From Echinococcus granulosus (taxonomy: Eukaryota > Platyhelminthes > Cestoda > Cyclophyllidea > Taeniidae), in NCBI RefSeq assembly GCF_000524195.1, contig NW_020170407.1, positions 60,069 to 124,068 on the forward strand: 64,000 nt of DNA, in the 5' to 3' direction. Numbering within the stretch: the first letter of the stretch is position 1; every line of letters begins with the position of its first letter. A model generated the notes under the pieces. It was not told the DNA's origin and made no database searches. It worked only from the letters and a program-made list of their open reading frames with translations. Positions 10,673 to 23,044 of this stretch are shown here, piece after piece. The translations under genes were made by a program, and so were the position numbers.

Positions 10673-13600
10673 ATGAAAACTGTGAAGTTTAAAATCTCAC
10701 CAGAGGCACAGCAAAGGCGGTATACATTTCAAAACCAAAAAATCAAAAAACGCAATTCATCTAGGATTACACTCGCTCCTGGAGCCAGCGAGGCCATACT
10801 ACGTTTGTCTTTGCGCAAATCCTTCACTCAAAACCAAATTGACGTTGGGTATCCGGGTAGCTATGCCAACGAGGTCTTCAAAATCGCCCGATCTCAGCAA
10901 AACAATGAGACTGTCTTCGATATCACCAAGTACATTCTTTCACTAGAGGAAGAAAAAGAAATAACAACCCGTGTTCTTTTACCCCTACCTAACGTTATTC
11001 TTACCACCCTCCATTACTGTCTCCCCCTCTTCCTCGTCCTTCAATTTGCAACCTTCTTGGCAATTTCGGTTGCAATGCAAGGGGATGATTACTGGTTGAG
11101 AGGTTGGGTGATTCGTGACGTGAGTTTGAAACGTGAGTGGATCAACAGAAGCAGTCTAGCGCAGACGCCTCTCTTTCGATTTGTCCCCATTATGAGGGAA
11201 CACGTGAGTCTGCGAAGTCATCTTTGGTACACGTGGAGTCTAATGGTCCTTATCTACCTTCCACTTGCAATTATTCACGCAATTTTTGTACTGGAACAAA
11301 AGAATGAGGGGTAGGTTTGCCTGCGTCTTTGAGGTTTTAATACTTACTTTATCTCGCCAACGCAGGATTAGGGTTAGGATGAGAAGTAATGGATGTATCT
11401 CTTATGGTATCAACCATCCTTCAAACATGCGTGTCAGTGTTAAAATAGAAAAAAACCAGGGTGGGGGGAATAAATATTTCATAGATCTTGTTAGATCGTC
11501 CAACACTGAGTTGTGCAAGTTATACGAGGAGGGGCAATCTTGATGGAAGGCGTGAGTTAATTTCGTCATTCCTGGATGCCTTCCAGACCATCAATAACTG
11601 AATTTGCCACAACGAAGACTGAAGAGAGAAAATTATCCCTCGAGTCTACACAAGGCGATGTGATACCGGACTTAGAGGACCTCACCAAGGAGATGAAAAC
11701 AACTGACCAACCACCTTTAAAGAAGAACAAATACGACAACAAAGGGGAAGGAGGTGATGATAATACAACTCAGATTAAGCCAATTCAAAAGAAGAGAAAA
11801 AATCTTCAACATAAATACAAAGTTCAACGACCCTTACAGGCGCTGACTCTCCTTCTTCTAGTTGTCTCTATCACGCTAATGAGTTATTCACTATACGTTA
11901 CTTTTCGTAAGTGGATTTATCTTAACCTCACAGCTTTGTTCCCATCAGATCAAAGGAACATAAATCGTAAAAGTGACAGAGGGAATTTCTGGTAATTGTA
12001 AGACTTTATTGGTGGAAACATCTGCCTTTTTAAGAAAGAACTAGAGCTATTGTTAGCTTTTCATTGCCTATATGAGATGCTCCAACACACCCACACCGCT
12101 GACAAGTTGGTGACACTGTTTTTCAAGACGGAGGACAAAACCACTATTGATTAGCCTGCATTCAGCACTGTGTTTGTACAGTGACGGTAAAAGTTCTTGA
12201 TTATTCATGTGTTAAGTAGCAAACTTGTCTAAGTAGCCAACGAAGTCCGGCAATGTGGAATGATGGGACATCCACGGCACTCTTCATCGATATTCTCTTG
12301 GGTCGAGGCCTCATGTTGGCAACACATAGTGAATGCGAATCGAGCCGAAGAACCGGCAAACCAAACAGTGTAGTGTAATCTGATTCCTCAGATGCAGAAA
12401 TTTTTCGTCAAACTGGGTTTGAAGCATGTGGAGAAGGTGCGGTAACAGACCACGTCGTCCAGACACAATTGAAGCAGCTTGAGTCTGGTGATACAGCACT
12501 TACGCGCAGACTTTGTAACTAAGGGGTCATGATCTTTTAGGTTCGTTGAAAGTGATTGATCACCCAAGTGGCTCGTATCTGCACCAGCAACAATCTGTGA
12601 AGTCCTGGAATCCATCAACCAAAGGGGATCCTTAAACATTAATAGATTACAAATTATAGGTTTGATGTTGTTAACTTCTTTTATGCTACCCCTGAGGTCT
12701 TCATCAAGAGAACTGGCCTTGAATTAGTGTAGAACAGCTAGGTACAGTCAAAGCAGCTCATAGTACCAGCGTACAGGTCTTACGACGGTATGAGGTACGT
12801 CACTCCATCTAGATGCCTTTCATCTTGAATTCTCCAGGTTACTCAACCTACTACGCAATGGAATCAGTGTGGAGGGATTTGATCACATCATGGATATCTT
12901 CCACCATGAATGAGTATTACATCGGCTACCCTAATCAGACTGATTCGGAAACCACCGATCAACGCGCGAAGTTGAACAGTCTGGACGAAATGCATATGAC
13001 CCTCGGTTGTTGTGGAGCTAGCGGTTACCAGGACTGGCAAAACGTGACAAAGACCATTCCATTAGATGAATTTAGGTAAGAGCAATCTTAGACCCCTGCT
13101 TCCTACCTTCATCAACCAAAATGTGTAATTTCTTGTTTACTTTAGGTATCTTGCCTATCCACCAGCGAAAAATACCTCTACAAGTGTTGTGCCCTACTCT
13201 TGTTGCAAGTGGATGGAGCAGTCGCTGTTTGACATCTGCGATCACACCAGTGGTGACACAAATTCCATTTATACCGAGGGCTGCACGGAGCGTCTGGTCT
13301 ACCTTATAATCTACAAGTGGCTTCAAATACACTTTTGGTCACTTATTGCTGTCAACTGTCTCATGGTACTTGATTAACTACGCTACTTATTTTATATGTC
13401 AGCCAACAAGATGCAGTTTTTAAGCTTCAGAGTTAGGGGCTCCATTTTAAGCAATTTCATTTCGTTCTAGATTCCACAAGTACTGCTGTACCTGGGAGCC
13501 TTCCAGCCCATTGCCTTTTATGAGCAGTTTAGGTCCATAGGAAAGAAAACCAAGGCACAGAAGGAACTGGCAATGAGAGTGGCTCATCAAAAGAAAAAGA

Positions 13601-13876
13601 AGAAGGTAAGTAATGTTGTATCTCTTCTAAGTAAAAGCCCAAGTGGTGAGTTGTCAAACCATGAAAAGCATTTAGCCACTGACAACTTGTCACCTTATCA
13701 ACATGACAAAATTTTTTTTGCTTGCTAGGCGTGACATAGTATAAGGAACCAAAGGAACTGGACAGATAAGAAAAAAAATTAACTTTAAATAAGTATATCA
13801 CTTTTTATTTCAGGCAAAAGCATCGCAGGACAGTCCTAAGGAAATTCACTTCCCGAAACATCAAAACCGTGGGTAA
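10673..13876 (+). CDS. Atypical tetraspanin (peripherin/ROM-like large extracellular loop)
   Basis: Four-pass membrane protein of the tetraspanin superfamily, 537 aa from six exons: 10673-11310, 11587-11906, 12838-13075, 13146-13365, 13471-13605 and 13814-13876 (1614 nt, phases consistent). Hydrophobic segments: about 108-135, 184-207, 296-317 and 460-484. The large extracellular loop between TM3 and TM4 has the signature CCG at 377-379 in LGCCGASGYQDW, then VPYSCC (Cys418, Cys419), Cys430 and EGC (Cys445), the pattern of the peripherin/ROM branch. Several Asn-x-Ser/Thr sites are in this loop. Unusual features: a cytoplasmic N-terminus of about 105 residues and a charged loop of about 88 residues between TM2 and TM3, against about 10 and 4 in ordinary tetraspanins. 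The tail is lysine-rich. The ATG is preceded by an in-frame stop. Family call is firm from the loop cysteines; subfamily and function are not known. Confidence 0.85.
12265..12700 (-). repeat. Interspersed repeat, copy 3 (in tetraspanin intron 2)
   Basis: Minus-strand copy of the repeat seen at 5195-5440 (-) and 7870-8340 (+). The right part shows the same TCTGGACGACGT, CCACATGCTTC-like and GGCTCGATTCGCATTCA blocks as copy 2. Several frames on the minus strand are open for 60-83 codons but are broken relative to each other, as expected for an old copy. Confidence 0.65.
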
Positions 13877-13934
13877 ATCGTAGACAAGCAATATTAACAC
13901 CACTTGACTGAAATTTTGTGGATTTCATGAAAGG

Positions 13935-13940
13935 AATAAA
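13935..13940 (+). terminator. Polyadenylation signal AATAAA of the tetraspanin gene
   Basis: AATAAA 59 nt after the stop codon at 13874-13876. Confidence 0.55.
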
Positions 13941-15259
13941 TTTAAACACATGTGATGAAATTCCTGAGTTTCTAACTTAATATGTTAAAGGTGTATCAGA
14001 AATTTAAGGACTACACTATTATAATGACTTTTTATTTGTAATGTACCGAAACAGGATAAGAGGTGCTTTGAAAGCCACCTGTTGGCCAGGAGTGCCAACC
14101 CGTAAAACTTCTATGCAGGCCGGATGATCTTGGATTCTAGGGTCGGAGATAGCACCTGAAACTTCAACCAAAACTAGTAGTTTTTATATTGATCAGGGTT
14201 AGACAGTATTAGAGGCGGGGTGTGGTTCGTGCCCAAATAGCTGGTTGTGGAATTCTAAGCCTTAAAGAAGAGCCAGTTCATAAAAACCCAAGTAACAACG
14301 ATGCTGTAATACGATTGTGGTTTATCCCTCGGTTCTGGTGAGGCGCCACTTTTGGACTTCGAATTAGCCCCCTTGTACCTCGCTGGGTGGGCCGGCCTTT
14401 TGGGCCATGCCAATAGCCCAGACACCTTCTCCGTGCTGAACATATGTATTCTGCACGAGTTTTGTGTCTTCTTTCGTCTTCAGGGAGTCTCGGGACGCTA
14501 CAATACCTTAGAGCTTGGACTCTTTTCTATAGTCCCATTTCTCACATTTGGGCGCTTCTAGGTCCAATAAAGAAGGTCTGTCCAAATAGCAGGTGTGCAG
14601 AGGAGTACCTTTTTCACGTATTCTAGACAATTTTTGAAAGCTGCTTATTTCTCCCCTTGGTATTCTATGCGGCCTTAAACAACTGCAGCAGATAATTTTC
14701 CCCTGTGATGATTGTTTGCTACTACCACAACAGCAAAAGGGGAGCAAAAAGCAGAGGAAAAGCACGGTTTCAGTTTTCCAAAGCTATGCAAGAGTGGAAA
14801 AAACACAGGGGCTCAAAAAACATGAAGTGATTTTAGCATAATATGTTAAAACAATTTAATAGCCCGATACAAACATTTTATCAGTGCACGGAACTGCTTT
14901 GCATTGTAAGGCAATAAATGAATCTTCGAATGATTGCAAAGTTTCGAAAGTCCTATTTATTTTGCGAAGAACAGGTAACGTGGTTCAAACCAAAATGACA
15001 AAATAATTTACTTTGCTTTGTTGTGGCTAACATGTACTTTTTATATCAAATCATTTTCGTGAAATATTGCTCTTTAACTGCATTGACTTTATTGTTTCAA
15101 TAGATCCCGATAATCAGCGCCGCTGTGAATTTCCTAATGGCGCTTCCAGGTTCTACTAGCGAGGCCTTGTGAATGATGAAGTGCAAATCTCATTGACTCC
15201 TAATTCGTAAAAGTGTTCTCGCTTTGACAACCAGACGAATTTTAAAAAGTACGTGCATC
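13941..15259. other. Intergenic region between the tetraspanin and G alpha-s genes
   Basis: About 1.3 kb without a supported exon. A GC-richer patch at 14330-14430 gives short open frames on both strands, but none shows a domain or a splice partner. The G alpha-s promoter should lie toward the right end. Confidence 0.45.
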
Positions 15260-18200
15260 ATGGCTCTCCCCTGTTGCACGTTCGCACGTGTCTCCGAATC
15301 TGATAAGGCTAGAAACGAAGCAAATAAGCAAATAGATAAGCTCATAGAAAAAGAAAAACGCAATTTTCGGTCCACCCATCGTCTTCTTTTGCTAGGTAAG
15401 GGTTGCGCTCTTTCAAACCTTACAATAATAGGAGCTGGGGAAAGCGGGAAGTCAACTATTGTGAAACAAATGCGGATTTTGCATATTGATGGCTTTTCCG
15501 ATGTGTATGTTGCCTACTTCTTATTTTAATTATTAGAGAGAAAAAGGAAAAGATAGTTGATATACGCAAAAACCTCCGAGATGCTATTTGCGTAAGTGCG
15601 GTTTTTGACCTATTATTGTTAGTCCATCGTTGGTGCTATGCCTAACCTCAAACCTCCAGTTGTGTTAAAAAATCATGAAAATACGCCTATTCGGAATTAT
15701 ATGCTTGAAGAAGCCTCCAAGAATGATTTCGATTTCCCCCCGGTATATGATTTGGCAGTTTTTATAAACCTGCTTTTCCATGCTAGATTTTCTTTTCACA
15801 CTGTCGTCAACTCTGGGGCGACGCTGGTGTTCAGGAAGCATTTGAGAGATCTAACGAGTATCAGCTCATCGACTGCGCGAAATAGTATGCACAACTGATT
15901 GCTGTAACCCTGCTTTTTTAGCTTTCTCGATCGTTCTATGGAACTTGGAAAGCCAGATTACATCCCTACAGAACAGGACATTCTGCGATGCCGTGTTCTC
16001 ACCTCGGGCATTTTTGAGACTAAATTTACAGTGGACAAGGTGCAGTTCCACATGTTCGACGTGGGTGGACAGCGTGAAGAGAGGCGAAAGTGGATCCAGT
16101 GCTTTAACGATGTCACTGCAATAATCTTCGTCGCCGCCTGTTCCTCCTACAACATGGTGCTGCGCGAGGATCCCAATAAAAATCGTGTTAGAGAATCGCT
16201 TGAACTTCTTGGCTCTATATGGAACAATCGGTGGGTGTTTTGTTATTCGTCGTAAAATTCTAATTCTGCCCAAGTTATCTTTTAACTTTTGTGCTTGCAC
16301 ATTTGTGATCTTGTGTGTAGTACACTATCGAATGTGGAATTGGTGTTTATCTTAAACGTAAACAATTGCTATTGATATTTACTCATTCTCGTCCAGGGTG
16401 ATAGAGGGCCTGGGATTCATTTATTTGCGATTGTGGTATGGGTGATAAGATATTAGGCCATTCCTCTGCCGTTTCTGCTACCACAGAAACTGCACTACTG
16501 GCTATTTTTGGCAGTTTGACTCTCCATTTCCTTTTTAATCGTGCGCTGGCGCGTGTGTATGTTGGTGTGTGCGTACGTGGGTCTGTCGGGCGACATGGGA
16601 CGCGTGGGCGAACGCGCTGTCTGATTGCACCTCCGTTTTGCATTGTATCCCTCTCTTGCCTGGTCTTGACACTGAATCTGGAATTTCCGGGTTTGTCTGG
16701 TCGGTCCTTTTTTCGTTCCCCCGCAGCCTTATAATTGTTTAATTGAGATCTGCATGTACGATTTCAGTGCCATCTCACTCCTTGATCCCCTTGTCTGAGC
16801 CTACACGCCACGTATGACGCAATTAACTAAGGAAGGTTGAATTAGATTGAAAAGGTAAAGAGGTGAAAATGATTGGTGCCATCTAATAACAATAAATTGA
16901 GTAATATCCTTTGGCAAATTGCCAACAGGTACGACTGGGATGTCTTAAAATTTCATTTTTCCGACTTCTTTTGCATCAGTTTGGTCATTGAAGCAGAAGT
17001 AAGCCGCGTGACGCCCTTATATTCTCGTTTGGGTCTAGTACTACTGATGTGTGACCTAGTTTTCATCAGTTTATGATAATTGGATGTGGACTGCACTTGG
17101 TCGGCGGACAAAAACATCTCTTAACTGTGGAGCAATTCTTGAATTGGTCAATTAATTATTCTTTATGTATTATCATGTTAGAACTGTTTTGCATTTGGGC
17201 TGCGTTCATCAATTTCCCAGTGAAATCGGTGTCGAACGTTTTAAACTTCAGACTACTTGGTGATGATAAACTTTTCCGTTGTTTCAAAAATTCGAAACCA
17301 CTAATGGACCGAGTGCAAAGCTCTCCATTACTCTTTCATTTCTTTGCTTTCTAGAGATGGGTTTGAAGTCCAGACCACATAAAGACGGCAGCGATGGCAA
17401 TTACTGGTGTGTGGTTGTTTAATCGTGTCAGTTGCAATAAGTACTTTTTTATCTGGAAATCAACGAAAGTGGTAATAGTAACTGTCTGGCTGTTTCTAAT
17501 AGATTATGATTTGGAATTTGAAACTTTTGTGGTTTTTATTTCTCCTTCCATATGAGAGTTTTCGGCCTACAAGTCAGCCATAGCTTCTCCCCTTTACGCT
17601 TCCATTTTGGATTTCTCGCGGCAGTTGAACTCCTTGCCACTTCTTCCACCAAAGTGGCATTAGAGTGTGGAAAAAGCAACATTCTTGATTGTGGTTGGTT
17701 GCTCAGTTGAGTTATAGCTAAAATCGTCTGGAGGGGATTTCTCCATGAATTCATTGGTAATCTTTGAGCCCCCGATGTTACAAAATCACAGTCTTTTCTT
17801 CTAACAGTGCCTATTATCCAATTTTCCAAGTGGATGCTGATCACTGCGTTCATTTGCAAAGATCCTCTCCTCATAGCTATTATTTGTTTCCAGTTGACTT
17901 TAAAAATAGGTCAAAATTCTTAGGAATTCACCTTCCTTAGGTAATGCCAATAATGTCAATTGTTCTTTGCTTTAATTAAAAGCACTTCATTTGTGTATTT
18001 ATTCTTCCACATTACATCTCATTGCCTCAGATGTCAGTGGTGGTAAAGGCTGTTATATTGTTGTTCCAGTGAACTAGACGTGCCAAATCTTCCTCTCCCA
18101 TTGCTATAATTGTCCGTTCATCCGCTGACTGGCAAACTGATGGCTATGACCGTGTACTTAATGTGTTTTCTTCTGCTCTGTTTCTTCTTCGTCAATAGGT

Positions 18201-21200
18201 GGCTGAAGAATATATCGGTTATCCTCTTTTTGAACAAGCAGGATCTCCTAGCAGAGAAGGTAAAGTCTGGCAAATCCAAGATCGAGACCTACTTCCCCGG
18301 CTATGCAACTTATCAAGCGCAGGCTGATGGTGAGTTTATCCTTCTCTCTCTGTCTCTCTCTCTCTCTCTGAATATGCCTTCTGTTTACTTACACAGGGGT
18401 TGGGTTAATTCGGGCCAGGACACTCTAGCGTCCTCGATCTTTGGCATCCTCAGCTCGCTGCTTAGACTGTAAACCACACGGTCTATGTGAGGCCCGACTG
18501 ATGCATAATTTACAACTTGTGGAGGTCGACTGACTACGACTGCATGGACGCATTCACATTAGGGCGTGCATGCATACAACAAAATCGGACTGAAACGGCG
18601 ATTCTTTTGGACTGACGAAATCAAGAATTCAAATTTGCAGCGTTCATTTGGGGACTGTTGACTTAAACAAGTTGGAACTCGCTTCCTAGATCCGTTTCAG
18701 TTGCTGAAGATGGGGTCAGGGGATTTTAGAAAGGCAAATTTCTCATAATAGATATCCCGACTGTGATGTGTTTTGTTTGGATCAGATTGGCGGATATTTA
18801 ATTTGAGGAAAGTAATAATTCGGATCTAGCTTATTTGAATTAGATTTATCCACCGATTGTTTACATTTGATAGGCCCCTTCTCTAACGTCGAAATTTAAT
18901 TTACTTGTACCTTATCCATAGGTCAGTTACGATGTGCCAAACCCGCTTTCTTTTGCGGAAAAGACGACCGAATATTGGGATTTGCTTTGTTCGCGCATCA
19001 CTTGGATTATTAAAATGCACTCAGAGATGCCGAAGTTAAGTCTGTTTCGAAGACCAGTCCTAATGGCGGGTTGTGTAGATTTGAGCAGTCTAAATTGACA
19101 TTCCTAGCAGATTCGTTTATTCCGAGCAAGAGGAGCCATGACTCTTGGAAGGTGCTCCACACTTGAAATGTTGAATAAGCTGAAAGTTCGAACTCGATTA
19201 GCTTCGATGGGGAGCAGGCGAACTTTTAACCTCTGTACGTCTGGTTGATATACCAGAAAAATTGTCCAGTTATTCACCAAAGGAAAATGATGTCGTTTTT
19301 TCTAAATGTGATTTTTCACATTATTCTTGGGCAAGGTATGTGCATGTGATTCAGTGTTTCTCTCCATTTGCCTTCTTGTATTTTTACCCAAACAAAATTA
19401 CGCCATTCTGCCTCTTGATCGCTGAAGCGCCTAGGCTAGACAGGAAACCTCGAAAATGAAATTTGGGGACGCAGAGGCACTACATCCCAGCCTTAGCGTC
19501 TGCTGTCTGAAAGTTGCCTGAAAGGGAAGGGGGGTTTGAGGTGGAGCGGACAGAGGGCGGATAATTGCCAGTTGTTGTGCACCAAAAGCACCAGACGAAT
19601 AAGTGCGTGTAAACTGGTTGGGGGTGGGGGGTGGTTAAAGGGCTATTTTCAGTCACGAATTTTTTGCTGTATCTCATACAGTGGTAATTTCCCACTGTAA
19701 ATAGAATAATTTTGACTTGATGTGAGTGACTTGATTACCTAAGCTCTTAATGCTTGCTCGCCCCTTTCTAGTCCTCGCGGAATACAGTGACGAAGACCCC
19801 GAAATCGTCCGTGCCAAATTCTTCTTTCGAGACGAATTTTTGGTTCGTCTTTTTTGTTTTATTCTTTCTAAATTAAACTCACTAGTTACGCTTCCTCATT
19901 ATATTTCTTTGCTTCCACTTCACCTCCTTTTCCATATCTGAGAAATTTACGACGGAATTCCAGTAGTTACTCGACCTAGCACGAATCTTGCATCGTGGTA
20001 GACTGGAATAAATAATGCTTTAATATTAATTTTCATCGGTGGTGATTTATCTACTTATCATTTGGTATTCCCCTATTCTGACTCCATTCCCTCCCTTCCT
20101 CCCTCCCTCTCCCTCCAACCCCAGCACTAAACCACATTTAAAAATACCACGTAAACGGTTTTTTTTTGGTGTATGAACTGAACAGCCCATGCATATGTGC
20201 ATTGGTGCGTACGTGTGTGTTCTTCTCGTAATCTTACTCCCCTATTGGTTCATTGCAATGACGCAATAAAACCCTGGTTTTTTCATTGGTGGACTTGATC
20301 CATATAAGTGCGCACGTATGCGTGTGCGAGGCGCATGTGCGTGCATGAACCAACCACTTGGTAGGCTGGGCTTTTTGCGTCATTGAGATGAGCCAATGAG
20401 AGAGCAATGTCTATTTGGGAATGCGGTGCATGCGTGTAAATTTATGGGTGCTGCTCGCGCGTGCCTATCCCTCTCCCCCCCTCCCCCGTCTCTGGTGCGT
20501 TGGTCGTATATGGATCAGTCGGATGCATAAACGCCTCATGAAATATTTACTCAAAATCTTGGCCAAATTGCCTTTTAGTGGATCCTTGGATGGGTCTTTT
20601 TGCAGTTGCTATAGCGATTATGTTGGGTATGTTCATTCGCAAAAATCTGCAAACCATTTGTGCACGGAGAAGGTTAGAATGGGGTAGCACATCGCTAGGC
20701 AATGTGCATACATACCGAAGTGGGATTCATAACCGATTTCTATCAAGCTGCATCCTCCGTCAAATAGCTACACGAAATCTTTAGTAGAATTTGATCACTA
20801 AATCCTTGGTGCTTTTTCTGATGCACACCTTTTGGTGCTATTATGCATAACTGGTAAAATTGGTCAGAAATAGTCCCGCAACACAACTGCAAGTTCGTTT
20901 GAAGTCGCCGCTGGACAAGATCCTAACATCCACTTTTATCACATTGGTATTAAAAATAAGGTTGATCAATGCTCGTTTTGGATAAAATATTCACCTTAAC
21001 CGTGAAGTAAAATGTGTACATTTAAATTTTTTTTGCGAAATCGAGGTAGAAGTCGATGTCATCCTAATCCATGTTTCGACATCATTGGTGAACGGTTTGT
21101 GTCCCTAAACATCCTTGATTGTCTGGATTTTTTCCTCCATATTAACAACCAATCTACCGTTAGGCTAGGTCTCCAGATCTTAGGCGTCTAGGCCACAAGC

Positions 21201-23044
21201 ATTTCTGCAAAACCGCGTCAGAGGTGAGGTAGTTGGTGAAATTTCCAGTCAAAACCCTACCCACCTATTGAATGTGGATTCAGACTCTCTTATTATGAAA
21301 GTCGAGTATTACTCCGATCTTCTGAGTAATACGTATGCCCACAAATATTGGCAAAAATTTTTTTTTTTAAGTAATCTCCTGAAACTTCTTTGTTTTTGTT
21401 TGGTTGATGGGTTAGTTCTTGTATTCCCACAGTAACTTCGTGATATACGTCTCTATCACATTTTCGTTTTAAGTAGATTCGAGGTGGAAAAGAAAATGAT
21501 TTAAAAGCCTGATTAAGTTTGAATGGAACGCATTAAGTTTTCTAATCTCGCATTGGAGGAAGATTTGTTCTATACTGCACTATAATATTCCAGTAGCCGT
21601 CATATCCTTGGCATGGGTCCTAGTTTCTTTCGTTACTTTGACAACTAGGTGATGTGTATTCTCAAAAAAGTGCCATCGGTGGGACGTTTTTTATTTCATT
21701 TAACTCAAACTCGAGCTATATTTGAAAAGGCTTTGTGCAATTCAATTGTCATTTGTGTCAATCCTAGAATCTTTACCACTCTCCAAGTTGGTTTTACCTT
21801 TTTGTGAAAAAAGAAGTCATATCAACTTTTGTCCAAGTCGATCAAAAATTAAACCCTTAAACAGAATTGACGACGACGTACTTAATCTCCCCCTTAGTAT
21901 GTAGCCGACCTCATTGATAGCATTAGGTGGTGTAGATTTAGCAAGGCAATGGGACAGAGGTATGCTGCATGGCGGGGGGGGGCTTGGCATGCCAATAACT
22001 CGTCATGGTAACACTTTTCCAATGGTGAAAAAGGAAGGCATGTATTACACTCTCAAACTATAATGTCGGTCTGCTTTCAGGAAGATTAAAAATGGGTCCC
22101 GGTCGTTCTGATCCTTTTCGTTTCCATTTCCTCTACATCTAACCACCCGCAACGGATGTTATTTGTCCGAGATAACCCTTTTTTGGTGTCTAGCCAATGA
22201 AATTAGGATTTTTCGGTACCCAAAAATAATTAGGCTCCACCTCATTGGTTTCGGTTGAAAAGGGAAGCTCTTTTTGCAACTTTTTCAGAATGGTGGAACT
22301 TCGCCTATGCTTGTAGTAGTTTTTTTCTACCGAAAGTGTCGTCTTTTTGCAATTTCGTCACACACGACAGGTTATGCGCCGACCAGATAGCCAGGATTAG
22401 GCAGGAGTTCTGCACATTGGTTGGATGTGCATAGAAATGACTGCTAGAAGCGATGCCGCCACAACCGAAGTCGTTGACAGTAGTTGATCAAGTTAATATC
22501 CTATTACCCCACAGTACCGGCCTTCACTGTCTGCGGAGACGAGCAAATACCCACGAGTTTGGGATTTTGCGCATGAATGAGCAAGAAACTTTACCATCAC
22601 CGCACTCACACAGTGTTGGATGCAGGCTATCCATTAGGGCTACGGAATGTCAGTTTAAATATTTGAATTTTGCATTCCTGCATTGACTTGGACTCCTCGT
22701 TTCTCTGGCAGTTGTCTAGAAAGTAGCATTCTTTGGTAACTTACAGAAGAGCTTGGTGGTAAAAACCGTGGTTGAAGATGTTGGCCGAATGGCTGCGAGT
22801 AAATTGCTTGACTTGTCAAACCTTCGTTGGCGAACCGCGATGGAACGTGGATATCGCCTCGATCATTGCTATTTTTTTATTACTGTCGTTGCTTCAGAAG
22901 GTGACGGCGGATAGCAACAACGGTCGGCACTACTGCTACCCCCACCTGACTTGTGCGGTGGACACGGAGAACATTCGACGAGTGTTCAATGACTGTCGCG
23001 ACATCATCCAAAGAATGCATCTCCGCCAATATGAGCTGCTGTAG
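15260..23044 (+). CDS. GNAS: Guanine nucleotide-binding protein G(s) subunit alpha
   Basis: Stimulatory heterotrimeric G protein alpha subunit: it binds and hydrolyses GTP at the plasma membrane and activates adenylate cyclase. Nine exons: 15260-15395, 15432-15504, 15537-15591, 15623-15742, 15787-15884, 15922-16230, 18199-18329, 19772-19842 and 22898-23044 (1140 nt, 379 aa; human short form 380). All motifs are intact: P-loop GAGESGKS (46-53), switch I CRVLTSG with the GTPase arginine at 185, switch II DVGGQR with Gln211, NKQD (276-279), TCAVDT (349-354), and the Gs-specific C-terminus [10 protein letters not shown]. The exon 1 border falls exactly where it does in vertebrate GNAS. The N-terminus reads MALPCC, lacking Gly2 but with two cysteines as likely palmitoylation sites. 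Introns 1-5 are 31-44 nt, introns 6-8 are 2.0, 1.4 and 3.1 kb. Certain as to family and subtype. Confidence 0.97.
18341..18370. repeat. (CT)n dinucleotide microsatellite
   Basis: Nearly pure CT tract just inside G alpha-s intron 7, starting 12 nt after the donor site of exon 7. Confidence 0.9.
20190..20390. promoter_or_regulatory. Possible regulatory cluster in G alpha-s intron 8
   Basis: This part of the 3.1-kb intron has alternating GT/GC/CA stretches (for example 20304-20345), CCAAT-type boxes (ATTGG at 20234 and 20286) and two oppositely oriented copies of TGACGCAA (20259-20266 and, inverted, 20375-20382). TGACGCAA is a CRE/C-EBP composite type site in animals. Whether it works as an enhancer or internal promoter here is only a guess. 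Confidence 0.25.

Noticed and set aside
19181..19200. AGTTCGAACTC resembling a tRNA T-loop
   Set aside because: The flanking bases do not form a T stem and no D arm, anticodon arm or acceptor stem could be drawn.
20578..20784. Short + strand frame with a membrane-helix-like start in G alpha-s intron 8
   Set aside because: Not needed by the gene model, no homology recognised, and the flanking exons join perfectly without it.
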